Source: Choristoneura fumiferana (taxonomy: Eukaryota > Arthropoda > Insecta > Lepidoptera > Tortricidae). Taken from it: DNA of 64,000 nt. The stretch covers positions 62,001 to 126,000 of the forward strand of contig NC_133497.1 in the NCBI RefSeq assembly GCF_025370935.1, given 5' to 3'. Under the pieces are notes generated by a model. The model saw only the letters and a program-made list of their open reading frames with translations, had not been told where the DNA came from and searched no databases. This document shows, piece by piece, positions 21,949 to 32,395 of the stretch (within the stretch, counting starts at the first letter, position 1; each line of letters opens with the position of its first letter). A program made the translations under genes and the position numbers.

Positions 21949-23295
21949 AAACTCGTCCACTCGGGGGAGCGACGTTACAGGTGCGATGTCTGTCAGATGC
22001 GTTTCAACAATAGACGTATTTTAATGAGACACAAAGAAACGCACAAGACTGACGCGATGAGAAAAGGTTATTGCTGCGATATTTGTAACAAAAAATTTAG
22101 AGACAAGTATGACTTAATTATGCACATTCGCGGTCACACGGGAGAGAAGCCTTACAGCTGTGATGTCTGCCAGAAAGGGTTTCAGAGATTATCTTTTCTC
22201 TCTGATCATAAACGCACCCACACGGGGGAGAAGCCTTACAGCTGCGATGTCTGTCAGAAGCAGTTTACGTCCACTAAAAAATTGTCTCGTCATAAACGCA
22301 CCCACACAGGGGAGAAGCCTCACTGCTGTGATGTCTGTCAGAAGCAATTTACACGCTTTTCATGCTTGTCTCGTCATAAACGCACCCACACAGGCGAGAA
22401 GCCTTACTGCTGTGATGTCTGTCAGAAGCAGTTTTCGTCCACTTCAAACTTGTCTCGTCATAAACTCACCCACACGGGGGAGAAGCCTTACTGCTGTGAT
22501 GTCTGTCAGAAGCAGTTTTCACGCTTTTCAGGCTTGTCTCTACATAAACGTACCCACACAGGCGAGAAGCCTTACTGCTGTGATGTCTGTCCGAAGCAGT
22601 TTACACACTCTTCAGGCTTGTCTCGTCATAAACGCACCCACACTGGGGAGAAGCCTTACTGCTCTGATGTCACGGCGGCAACACTCCACTGCTGCAATGT
22701 CTGTCAGAAGCAGTTTTCAGACCGTTGGCGCTTTACTAATCATAAACGCATCCACACGGGGGAACGACCTTACAGCTGCGAAATCTGTCAGAAGCGGTTC
22801 TCGGAGAAAGGTGGTTTAATTAGACACAAGGAAACGCACAAGACTGACGCAATGAAAAGAGGTTATTTGTGCGATATTTGTAACAAAAAATGCAGAGACA
22901 AGTTTAAGTTAATTATCCACATTCGCAGTCACACGGGGGACAAGCCTTTCTGCTGTGATGTCTGTCAGAAGCGGTTCACGGATAAATTTCGCCTTAATGT
23001 CCACAAAACGATTCATAAGGGGGATTACTGCTGCGATGTCTGTCAGAATCAGTTTACGCACAAACTTGCTATTATAAAACACTTTAAGCAGACACTTTGC
23101 GAATTCTGTAAGCAACAATTCGGTTGCCGTGGCTCTTTAGATATACACAAACGGACGGAGCACGCGGGGGCGTCCTTTCTTTGTGCTGTTTGCAAGAAAC
23201 AGTTTGCGAGTAAGCAGCTGTTGAGGCAGCACGCGGCGATCCACGTGTGGGTGCCACCGGCCGCGGAGGAAGGGTGGCGGGGAGGAGCTTCATAA
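21949..23295 (+). CDS. C2H2 zinc-finger protein, copy C, finger array without its N-terminal region
   Basis: The frame is open from 21922, with the first ATG at 21997, and encodes about 14 C2H2 fingers to TAA at 23293-23295 without a break. It lacks the acidic head, the 'RPCTV' motif and the C2HC fingers, all lost in the 2.5-kb deletion. This copy keeps five G at about 22757, where A and B have four, so the linker is a normal HTGERPY. The terminal cassette is intact and ends RGGAS. It has unique fingers (TSTKKLSRH, TRFSCLSRH, TDKFRLNVH). It could be expressed from an unknown promoter, or be a decapitated gene that has kept its frame because the event is recent. Confidence 0.7.
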   Translation, partial: KLVHSGERRYRCDVCQMRFNNRRILMRHKETHKTDAMRKGYCCDICNKKFRDKYDLIMHIRGHTGEKPYSCDVCQKGFQRLSFLSDHKRTHTGEKPYSCDVCQKQFTSTKKLSRHKRTHTGEKPHCCDVCQKQFTRFSCLSRHKRTHTGEKPYCCDVCQKQFSSTSNLSRHKLTHTGEKPYCCDVCQKQFSRFSGLSLHKRTHTGEKPYCCDVCPKQFTHSSGLSRHKRTHTGEKPYCSDVTAATLHCCNVCQKQFSDRWRFTNHKRIHTGERPYSCEICQKRFSEKGGLIRHKETHKTDAMKRGYLCDICNKKCRDKFKLIIHIRSHTGDKPFCCDVCQKRFTDKFRLNVHKTIHKGDYCCDVCQNQFTHKLAIIKHFKQTLCEFCKQQFGCRGSLDIHKRTEHAGASFLCAVCKKQFASKQLLRQHAAIHVWVPPAAEEGWRGGAS

Positions 23296-24580
23296 GTAGT
23301 TAGTTAATGAACCTAACAGTTCACTGTAGCCCAGCAGCAGCTTACCCCTCCCTGTCTCACCCCTTACTCCGAGTTCTCCGACCTGCGCGTGCTCGAGAAA
23401 GAGCCGGCCTCTATATATGGCATTGTGTGTGTTAGGATCTCGGTCCTTTATTTTGAACTGGTTGAGGAAATTGGGAAGTAATTGATGCAGCGATCTTTTT
23501 CGTGTTCGATTTATTTGCGAAGAGACAAATGACATGCGCCATCTTGCATTCTCGGGTGTCACAAGTGGCGCCATCTGACTGAATCTACTTGGTTTAAATC
23601 CGCCGCTACTGGGACGGGAAGTTTGGAAATAATACTACAGATGGCGTCACCTGTGACAGTGTGAGAGAGCGTTGTGCTTTAAGATCGGTTTCAAACTAGC
23701 GTTTTATACGCGCGTAGCGTATAAGCTCGTTATTGAAGGCGCGCACAGGTGTGGTTCTTGTTTTCTACGAGCGTTGACGCGAATATAAGCTCGTATAAGC
23801 GCAAGCGAGAACATGTCCTTTAGACAAAACACGAGCAAACACGCGCGAATGAGCGCGTACACGCATGTTCGATTTAATGTAGCGCGCGTGTAAGAGCGTA
23901 TACCAAAAACGAGCGTATACGCGCAGAAAAAAAACGAGTCTGATCTGAAGCCCTTTTGAACGGACCAAATTCTAAGATTGTTAAGGCTTACTTCAGAACT
24001 TGAAGGAGATCCACTAGCAGTCCATTCGGACAGAAGGCGGGTAGACGTAGATCTCGACGTTGTTGTAAATAGGTACCTAAAAGGCGGTAAGAAAATAAAT
24101 GTGTTTAACAGAAGTGTGTATTTTATTACCCGACGTTGCGGCGAAGTTGAGCGTTACCGGAAGTTACAAATGTTAAGTTGCCAGACATTAACCCGTAGCT
24201 AAGACCAGTGCACAAGAAATCAGTTTAGGAGTGACAAATAGCAAACAAAAGTTATTTTCTTCCAAATATGCTTTAATTTCATCATAACCGCACTAAATAC
24301 CCAGCACAGAGCGGGATTTTTCTGCTCTAGAGCAGAAAAGAAATATGAAAATCCTTTATTGCATTGTTTTAGATTTTTTTTAATTACATCACCAAACACA
24401 GTTTGCTATAAAATTAGCATGCGTAGTGTATAAAAGTCTGGTGTTAGGTTGGTCACCCTGACGGTCTTATGAAATTAGAGAGATTGCGTTTGTATCTCCT
24501 ATCTCTTCGGATTGCGTACAAAAAATTGTTGCTACCAATCCTACCAAAAACAGTAAGTAGCCGCAATATATTATGCCAAA
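23296..24580. other. 3' flank of copy C, with an 'acgcg'-rich stretch
   Basis: The first bases resemble the 3' UTR start of copies A and B ('gaacctaacagttcac'), but without the LINE. Between about 23690 and 23945 the sequence is unusually rich in short motifs such as 'acgcgcg', 'gagcgtat' and 'tataagctcg' in both orientations. The remainder shows no gene. A similar acgcg-rich patch lies at 26048-26340. Confidence 0.5.
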
Positions 24581-24589
24581 AATTTGTGT

Positions 24590-24720
24590 GTTTCGAAAAT
24601 ACAAACAGACATGGATGCACAGAAAAACCAGAAAAAGAGACCAGCGCTGGGAATCGAACCCAGGTCCTCAGCAATCCGTGCTGCGTGCTATAACCCCTAC
24701 ACCACCGCTGGACAGGAATC
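24590..24720 (-). repeat. tRNA-derived SINE
   Basis: On the minus strand the sequence has a B box 'ggttcgattcc', a perfect T arm (ctggg-ttcgatt-cccag), pairing acceptor ends (ccagcg/cgctgg) and an A-box-like 'tggtgtaggggttatagc'. The anticodon-loop position 33 is C instead of T and no normal tRNA identity is evident. A non-tRNA tail with 'tctttttctggtttttctgt' follows. Degraded copies are at 31965-32090 and 60465-60590. Confidence 0.65.
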
Positions 24721-24884
24721 TAGACACGAATTTTTCCTATGCATACATATCTCAGGTTGCTTATTTCTACTACGCTACTTATGCAGCAGCACTAGCGACA
24801 TCTATGTTCCGCTCTCGTCGAGAGACGTCACACTCTTTCGGAACCAACCGCTCACCCAGACAAGAGATGTCGCTACTAAGCAAT

Positions 24885-25075
24885 CAAATTATGATTGGTT
24901 TTTTGGAGTCTTTTAGTATTTTTTATTTCGTTACTTTTACGGGTATCCCGTGAAACCATATCGAAAATACAACCCCCCCCCCCCGTACCTGGGATACCCG
25001 TAAAAGTAACAAATTTGGAGTTGAAATAAAAAATACAAAAAGACTCCAAAAACTCAATCATAATTTGTGTGTTTG
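24885..25075. mobile_element. Palindromic element next to the SINE
   Basis: The arms 'ttttggagtctttt' and 'acttttacgggtatcccgtg' have inverted partners 'gggatacccgtaaaagt' and 'aaagactccaaaa' with a 13-C run between. Together with the SINE it forms a composite also present at 31965-32395 and 60465-60895. From 25080 to 25490 I see nothing else beyond A/T runs. Confidence 0.6.
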
Positions 25076-25494
25076 GTTGGCCAACCTGGCGCCCATCGGA
25101 AATTTGACACATCGCGGGTAAAAATATCTGCTAGTGGCAGGCTAGTGGCTACTAACTCTGCCAAAAAAAAGTAAGAAATTAAAAAAAAAAAAAAACAAAT
25201 TGGAACCTTGCGAATTTTTCGCGGACATTTTTTAAGAGTGCGAATGTTAACTTACAAAAATGTATGTAACCATCGAGTGCTACTGACATTTCTGTCCTAT
25301 TCATTGTTTAGCATGACTTTTTTTTTCGTCTACTATTCCTACAGGGCTACTACGAAATATGAAATTTTCCCATTGGAGGACAATTTTGCCAGTGTCTAGT
25401 AGGTTTTCTATAAAACGAAATATGAGAGGTAATGGTGGATGAACGATGACAGCGCGAATCATCGCGTATTTAGATTTTAAAAATATTTTGTCCG

Positions 25495-26042
25495 TAAAAT
25501 TTGACATTATTTTTTACATATCAGAAGGTGAAGTGCATAGTTTATGGTCAGCGAAAAATTAAAAAGTTAAAAAGATTGCAGGCGCGCTAGCTCGACAATA
25601 ATGAATTAGCGCGCCTGCAATCAGTCACATTTTTTTTAAAGTTAAAAAGACCATGGAAATGTTGGCACAAGTCGTATACAGCCAAGTCTAATGGCCGGTA
25701 TCAGATATTTTGTTGTAACTCCGGACTTTTTCTATTGAGTCTGAAAAAGCTTGTGGTGTTTTCGGTGGAAAAATATACCTGCAGTTTATTTTTAATGAAA
25801 AAAGGCGGGCAAGCATAAGAAAAATATTGGAATAAAATAAAATTTTACTATATATTTTGAGAAAAAGTTTATTCAATTTCAGAATTATTCACCATTTTTG
25901 AGAAAAGCTTTTTATTAGTCTCGGCTGGAATAGCAATTGCTGGCTTCGTATTAGTTAAACGGACTCGCTAGCTCGTCCGTTTAATACTCATACTCAGCCA
26001 GCAATTGCCTACTTCCAGGCCACGACAATAATCTACTATTAT
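25495..26042 (+). mobile_element. Interspersed element of about 550 bp, first copy
   Basis: It includes the hairpin 'ttgcaggcgcgctagctcg' with its inverse after 'acaataatgaat', and a second hairpin 'agcaattgctggcttcgtat' facing 'cagccagcaattgc'. It ends 'aataatctactatt'. Further copies are at 28284-28860 (same strand), 30128-30669 (opposite strand), 56775-57350 and 58605-59165. It codes for nothing visible. Confidence 0.7.
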
Positions 26043-26479
26043 AGCTATACGCGTACTCTTGGCGAACACGTGTCGCATGAACTGCCGGTCTTTACCCGCG
26101 CGTCAAAGAGGACGCGCTCGTTTTGGTACGCGATATTTGGACGGCAAAATGGTTAAAGGTCTGGAGCCCGTAAACTCGTAGCGCTATGGATCGATCCAGC
26201 TCGCGTTTAGGTTCGTGGCGCTCCGTACAGCTGTACCCGTATCCAATGTACGCGTCAACACACGCGTAACCGACTACGCGTACCAATGTACGCGCTGGTA
26301 CGGCAGCTTTAGCTATACGCGCCAAGTTTGTTGCCAACTGCATCACGTCGCCCAAAAAACTTAGCTTCCGTTTCGCAAACTTTCTTCCAATTAAAACATA
26401 TATAGATCAAATAAAACCATTTTAAAGGCTAGAACGGTAGCCAAATATTGATCGCCGAGGATTCGGTCCGATGGAAGCA

Positions 26480-26606
26480 CAGGGGGGCCACTACAGAATT
26501 CGAAGTTCGTATCGTACCATCCCTCGTACTCCCGTATTAAATGACATAAGCGTGAGCGGGACGGCAACATACGAAGTTCGAGTTTTGCACTTTGTAGTAC
26601 AGGGCC
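26480..26606. mobile_element. Degenerate MITE of the 'ctactacgaaactcg' type
   Basis: It reads 'cactacagaattcgaagttc' to 'gaagttcgagttttgc' and 'gtagtacagggcc', with 'accatccctcgtactcccg' inside. The ends are diverged from 9668-9783. Confidence 0.5.
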
Positions 26607-26734
26607 AGTTTATTTACAGAATCACTTATAATTAAACAAACAATTTCTGATCAACTCCTAGTCGAAAGGGCGAAAATTCTTTTCGTTGTCTTGCTTTTGT
26701 CCCCCTCCCAAAAAAAGTGTCTGAGCAGATTTTT

Positions 26735-26910
26735 TTGTAAGAGATCACCACCGCCCATGGACATCTGCAACACCAGGGGTATTGCAGATGCGTTGCCAAC
26801 CTAGAGGCCTAAGATGGGATATCTCAAGTGCCAGTAATTGCACAGGCTGTCTTACTCTCCACGCCGAAACAACAGTGCAAGCACTTGCACAAGGTCCTTC
26901 CACCTGCAAA
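26735..26910 (-). repeat. 'Cttaccatcaggaga'-family repeat, minus orientation
   Basis: It contains the reverse complement of the family core: 'agagatcaccaccgcccatg', 'cacaggctgtcttactctcc' and 'aacagtgcaagcacttg'. From 26911 to 27460 only AT-rich unannotated sequence is seen. Confidence 0.65.
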
Positions 26911-27461
26911 ACATACTGACATTTCTCCAACTAAATATTAGTTAAACGGAAAAATATAAACAATGGCACCACATTTATATATTTGTAGCCAGAAACGATA
27001 CAGCGAAAAGTATTTTGACCTTAAAGAAATTACCACCACGTGCCAGACTTCGGTTAGTGCGTCAAACGCATATACAGAGTGTTTGGCAGTCAGGTGTAGG
27101 GGTTTTAAGGGATGACAGGTAGAGTCATTTTCAACTTTAGTCGTATAGTTAGACCACATTTACTATTATGCAAAGCTTCACGGTTTTAAATATATATATT
27201 TTTTTTATCACTCCTTTTGCCAGACCTTTAGGTTTAACATCCTGTATAGCCTGTATTGAGTTAATTTTTAGTGTTATGCCTTCGCAATACTTTGGTTCTT
27301 CAAAATAAAATCAAATAATTGTCTACTGCTGCTAGACTGATCAAAAAAACCTCATTCGACACGACGATAAAAAAAAACTCAAATAATTTTGACTACAAAA
27401 AAAAGTAACAGCTATTTAGGCGCTCAAAGTGCTCAAAAACTTCCTCGATATACGGCAGCGT

Positions 27462-27910
27462 TTCTTAACCTTTTTCAGTCCGCGGACCCCCAGACAATCA
27501 AGCATGATTTCAAGCATGATTTTATAAAAAAACAGGAATGAATTTAGGTCATTTTTATTATTTTGAACATGAAACTACCGTGAGACTCACTCATATTAAA
27601 TATATTATAACGGATAACTCACGTCTTAAACAGAGTTGAGCTCGACATGTTCCGGGCTATTTCGTAGCCCTTCCTATCAGGAGCACGCGACTCGGCGGCT
27701 GCCGCAACACGCACACTACGCGCCACCGCTCTGCTCGCGCGACAGAGAGGAAGGGCTACGAAATAGCCCGAAACATGTCGAGCTAAACTCGGTTTAAGAC
27801 GTGTTATCGTTATAATATCATTAATTTTTTATTAATTCAAATGTCTATAGATAAGACGGCGGACCCCCATACACATACTCGTGGACCTCGTGGATAAGAA
27901 ACGCTGATAT
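27462..27910. mobile_element. hAT-like MITE with a second palindromic MITE inside
   Basis: The outer ends 'cagcgtttcttaacct' and 'gataagaaacgctg' are inverted, with 'cagtccgcggaccccc' next to the left end. The inner element (about 27605-27815) has arms 'ctcgacatgttccgggctat' and 'atagcccgaaacatgtcgag', and 'cacgtcttaaac' facing 'gtttaagacgtg'. The duplicate is 55945-56410. Confidence 0.65.
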
Positions 27911-28283
27911 ACGGGCTTTCTTATCATGTGCCACTTAAAAAAGAAAAATAAACATTTAAATAAAAAATCAGGTATTCCATGGCTATTTCCAAAAAAGAGG
28001 CCTCGTTTCCATACAGCGCAATGAGGGCTATAGTTTTTTTGTCTCACTAGATGGCGCACTGTTGCGTGAGGTTTTTAAGCATGGCTTTCAAAGTCTGTTA
28101 TTACGGGCGTGAAAACAAAGTTTAGATTAAAATCATATTTAATACACCTTAAAACCGTAGCATGAAAATATCGAGCAACCACAGTGTTGCGTAGTCCCGT
28201 TTTGTTCGGAAAAAAGGGAGGACAAAGGTTTCCGAAAGACAAAACTGTCTCAAAACACAAACATTCATTGCTTGTAATGCATA

Positions 28284-30669
28284 TTTTTCTCAAAAATGAC
28301 CGTAAAAGTTGACATTATTCTTTACATATCAGAAGGTGAACCTGCATAGTTTTATGGTCAGCGAAAAATTAAAAAGTTAAAACGATTGCAGGCGCGCTAG
28401 CTCGACAATAATGAATTAGTGCGCCTGCAATCAGTCACATTTTTTTTAAAGTTAAAAAGGCCATGGCAATATTGGCACAAGTCGTATACATACAGCAAGT
28501 CTAATGGCCGGTATCAGATATTTTGTTGGAACAACGAACTTTTTCTATTGGGTCTGAAATAGCTTGTGGTGTTTTCGGTGGAAAAATACACCTGCAGTTT
28601 ATTTTTTAATGAAAAAAGGCGGGAAAGCATAAGAAAAATATTGGAATAAATTAAATTTACAATATATTTTGAGAAAAAGTTTATTCTATTTCAGAATTAT
28701 TCACCATTTTTGAGAAAAGCTTTATATTAGTCTCGGCTGGAATAGCAATTGCTGGCTTCGTATTAGTTAAACGGACTCGCAAGCTCGTCCGTTTAATACT
28801 CATACTCAGCCAGCAATTGCCTACTTCCAGGCCACGACAATAATCTACTATTGCCATAGTTAATTTCAGGTAATGCAAAATATTCACAAAATTATTCTAA
28901 TTATAAATAAACCCGCGTAGCTCACCCAAAAACAGTGACATTCGACATTTCGGAGACCTTACGCCTACACTAGCGCCTCTAGCGGCGAATTCATACGCGA
29001 TAGCCCTCATTGTGTACGACTACGCCGGTATTGGCTATACTACAGCCAGTATTTAAATTTGAAGATTTGACTTTATGCACTAGAGTCTAGTGCACAAAAT
29101 CAAATCTTCGTCTAACACCAAGGCAATCAGGTGTCAACAGCCACAAACAAAAAAAGTATTTAATAATTTTTAATTTATATAAAACTAAAAATCAATCAAA
29201 ATAATGTTGCAACCCATTTTCCCCTCGACGTGTCTGTCCACCCTCGCCACACCGGCTCGGGTGGATATGAACGTCTCGGGTAAAATGACTCATCTTATGC
29301 TCTTGTTGTACAAACTACTATTGGTCATGATCCGTCATGGCGACAAAATATAAAGAGAACTGACGTTGACATGAGGGTTTGCGCTAGTGTCGCCCCCTGC
29401 GCAGAGCTTTGCGTAATATTCCGTATTGTTCGTTGTATCGTTTGGATTAGCAAGAAATGATTACACCTAGGACGGGTTGAATGTTTAGTTGTGGTCACTT
29501 CCTCCTCTTGGTGCTGAGGGTGAGGGGGGAGGAAGTGAGGGAGGTGGCGGCGCGCGTGCGCGCGAACTTGCGCGTGATCGCCGAGTAGGACGGCGACGCG
29601 GACGGAGTCGCGCGCCGAGGGACCGACCTGGAACAGAATGTTTCAAAGTCAATGTCACAACAGTCTGATGTTTAAACGTTAAGGAACTGTGAAGTTTCAG
29701 AATACGGTATTTGACAACTCCTGATTTTGCCATATCTTAATATTATTATGAAAGTATAGATATACAGATAGTGTTTAGCGAAGAGAAAATTTAAATCGGT
29801 TGAAAATTGGATTTATAGTGATTTTTTGAAAAATCTATATACCTGTCTCTTTCTCAAACGCTTTTCTCTATGCAGCAAGTATGGCGGTACTGGCGTGTGA
29901 CGTCACATGCCAGTATGTCTTTCTCTGTCTAATCTTGAATTTCAAACCTTTATAACTTTGTTATTTGTAAAGGTAGCTTGAAAATTGTTTTTCTATTCGA
30001 TAACAGGCATTGTGTAGTTTTAATTTATAAAACATATACAAAATAGTCAAATACCGTATTGCCGCTGCAATATAATGTTTCCGCATATTTAAAAGCTTAC
30101 AGCATTTTTACAGCTCAGTTGTTGGGTATCTAATAGTAGATTATTGTCGTGGCCTGGAAGTAGGCAATTGCTGGCTGAGTATGAGTATTACTAATACGAA
30201 GCCAGCAATTGCTATTCCAGCCGAGACTAATAAAAAGCTTTTCTCAAAAATGATGAATAATTCTGAAATAGACTAAACTTTTTCTCAAAATATATCGTAA
30301 CATTTAATTTTATTCCAATTATTTTTCTTATGCTTTCCCACCTTTTTACATTAAAAATAAACTGCAGGTGTATTTTTCACCGAAAACACCACAAGCTATT
30401 TCAGACCCAATAGAAAAGTCCGAAGTTCCAACAAAATATCTGATACCGCCATTAGACTTGGCTGTATACGACTTGTGCCATCATTTCCATTACCTTTTTA
30501 ACTTTAAAAAAAATTGTGACTGATTGCAGGCGCGCTAATTCATTATTGTCGAGCTAGCGCGCCTGCAATCTTTTTAACTTTTTAATTTTTCGCTGACCAT
30601 AAACTATGCACTTCACCTTCTGATATGTAAAGAATAATGTCAACTTTTACGGACATTTTTGAGAAAAAA
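28284..30669. repeat. Inverted pair of the 550-bp element flanking the terminal exon
   Basis: The left copy 28284-28860 and the right copy 30128-30669 are reverse complements, separated by about 1.27 kb. The last exon of the minus-strand gene (29495-29627) lies in the loop. The right copy lacks about 26 bp ('ggacgagcttgcgagtccgt' region) that the second block keeps at about 58680-58705. Confidence 0.7.
29495..29627 (-). CDS. RAP1-like Myb-domain protein, exon 7 (terminal)
   Basis: The acceptor 'tctgttccag' precedes 29627 on the minus strand. With the phase left by exon 6 the frame should read to SYSAITRKFARTRAATSL and end LSTKRRK-stop at 29497-29495. As assembled here one C is missing in 'ggtccctcgg', so the phase-correct frame reads R/P-rich sequence and ends at about 29485. 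The second version (57994-58115) has 'ggtcccctcgg' and is open in the expected frame, although it lacks 12 other bases. I conclude this version has a one-base error or mutation. The basic S/T-rich tail has no domain I recognise. Confidence 0.6.
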
Positions 30670-30860
30670 TATTAAAAAAAACATAGTTTTGAGTAGGCAC
30701 CTCTGCCCCTCTCGACCTCCAGAAATTTGGTTTTTGATGCCCCACTCCACCCCATATCGAAATACAGTAGGTCATTATTGATTGTGCAAGAATAATACAG
30801 TACTATATTAAAATAATTTATTACATATTATTATTAGTTCCTTCCTGCCCTCAAACGAAC

Positions 30861-31200
30861 CTGTAGCCTCGGGCGGCTAGTGCTTGTCCGGCGGGGGTTC
30901 ATCAGCCGGGGGTTCCTCAGCCGGGGGTCGCGCGGCGCGATGAAATGTCAAAGAGTGAAGCAAAGTTCCCTTTATCGTTAGCATCCGTGTCTTCAAACTG
31001 ACCTGTAGCCTTGGGCGGCGTGTGCTTGTCCGGCGGGGGTTCATCAGCCGGGGGTTCCTCAGCCGGGGGTCGCGCGGCGCGATGAAATGTCAAAGAGTGA
31101 AGCAAAGTTCCCTATATCGTTAGCATCCGTGTCTTCAAACTGACCTGTAGCCTTGGGCGGCGTGTGCTTGTCCGGCGGGGGTTCATCAGCCGGGCGTTTC
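30861..31200 (-). repeat. 142-bp tandem duplication of the end of exon 6 plus its splice donor
   Basis: Units start at about 30861, 31003 and 31145. Each carries the proline-rich end of exon 6 (PADEPPPDKHTPPKAT) and 'gctacag' followed by a donor: GTCAGT in two units and a weaker GTTCGT in the outermost. Only the 31145 copy belongs to exon 6. The second block has the same three units (59355-59640). Confidence 0.7.
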
Positions 31201-31309
31201 GGGGCCGGGGGTTTGTTCGGGCGGTCGCGCGCGCGGGCGGACGCGGACCGCACGACGGGCGCGCCGTAGATGGAGTTGCGGCGCGGGGGCCCGCCGGTCT
31301 TTAGTTGCC
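31145..31309 (-). CDS. RAP1-like Myb-domain protein, exon 6
   Basis: The acceptor 'tgtccgtag' precedes 31309 and the donor GTCAGT begins at 31144. The exon is 165 nt, entering and leaving in phase 1. It encodes a proline- and arginine-rich stretch (GQLKTGGPPRRNSIYGAP, then RPADEPPPDKHTPPKAT). Block 2 has an in-frame version of 168 nt (59640-59807). If the following donor were not used, translation would run into about 28 more residues ending RRATPG-stop. No domain is recognisable. Confidence 0.65.
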
Positions 31310-31419
31310 CTACGGACAATACAAAATGCAGATCTATTTCAATAATGTTTTCACTTCTCATGCTCGTAAAGTTGGTATTTATGCTGGATCTAGGCGACAT
31401 AAAATGACTTTTTTATGCA

Positions 31420-31815
31420 CTAGTGCATAAAATAAAATCTTCGTCTAAGACCAAGGTAATTACGTGTCAACAGCCACAAACAGAGAAGTTTTTTTATACT
31501 TTTTTTAATACATTTTTTATTTATATAAAACTAAAAATCAATATCAAATCAATCAAAATAAATCACTAAAACTAAAAAATATATAACTATATAGTAATGC
31601 ATGAAAAATAAAATTAACGTAGTGAGTGAACAATTGTTTTCACTGTTGCTATTTCATTTCCTCGCCATTGAAGTGAAAAGCAGAGTGTAAAACTCGAGCA
31701 TTAAATCCATTTTACCTCGACGTGTCTATCCACCCTCGCCGAACCGGCTAGGGTGGCTTTATGACCGTCTTGGGTAAAATGGCTCGTTTTATGCTCTTGT
31801 TGTGCAATCTACTAT
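31420..31815. repeat. Interspersed repeat with 'ccaccctcgcc' palindrome
   Basis: It contains 'ctcgacgtgtctatccaccc', 'ctagggtggc' and ends 'gtgcaatctactatt'. Relatives are at 29160-29325, 36330-36460, 40378-40830 (opposite strand) and 60180-60310. The shared 'aatctactatt' end also closes the 550-bp element. Confidence 0.6.
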
Positions 31816-31964
31816 TTTCCACCGAACTTGTCGGACAAGTTTGTCTTGCTTTCTCAACTTGCTTATTGAAGTTTGCTGAAGCTTGTTGAGAAAAGAAAAT
31901 GAGTCACCGTTTCCAACAAAGATGTGCGAGGATCTGTTCTTCTCTTCATGGACCAATAGAAACG

Positions 31965-32395
31965 CTATCGAAAATACAAACTGAGACATGGATGCACAGA
32001 AAAACCAGAAAAAAGACCACCACTGGGAATCGAACCCAGGTCCTGAGCAATCCGTGCTGCGTGCCCCTACAACACGCTGGACAGGAATCTAGACACGAAT
32101 TTTTCCTATGCATACATATCTCAGGTTGCTTATTTCTACTATGCTACTTAAGCAGCAGCACTAGCGACATCTATGTTGCGTCGAAAGACCGTCACACTCT
32201 TTCGGAATCAACCGCTCACCCAGACAAGAGATGTCGCTACTAAGCAATCAAATTATGATTGTTTTTTGGAGTCTTTTTGTATTTTTTATTTCAACTCCAA
32301 TTTTGTTACTTTTACGGGTACCCCGTGAAACCATATCCGAAAAGTAAAAATTTGGAGTTGAAATAAAAATACAAAATAGACTCCAAAAAACCAAC
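31965..32395 (-). repeat. SINE plus palindromic element, second copy
   Basis: It is the degraded counterpart of 24590-25075. The tRNA-like part has lost bases ('gtgcccctacaacacgctgg') and the palindrome core is shortened. A further hairpin with 'accaatagaaac' and 'gtttctattggt' follows (32390-32495). From 32496 to 32860 nothing else is recognised. Confidence 0.6.

Noticed and set aside
24640..24715. A functional tRNA gene
   Set aside because: The B box and T arm are good, but base 33 is not T, there is no standard anticodon identity, a SINE tail follows, and degraded copies exist. It is tRNA-derived, not a tRNA.
29485..29733. 82-codon proline/arginine-rich minus frame as the real C-terminus
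   Set aside because: The second version of the exon opens the alternative frame ending LSTKRRK with the correct phase. The Pro/Arg frame results from a one-base loss.
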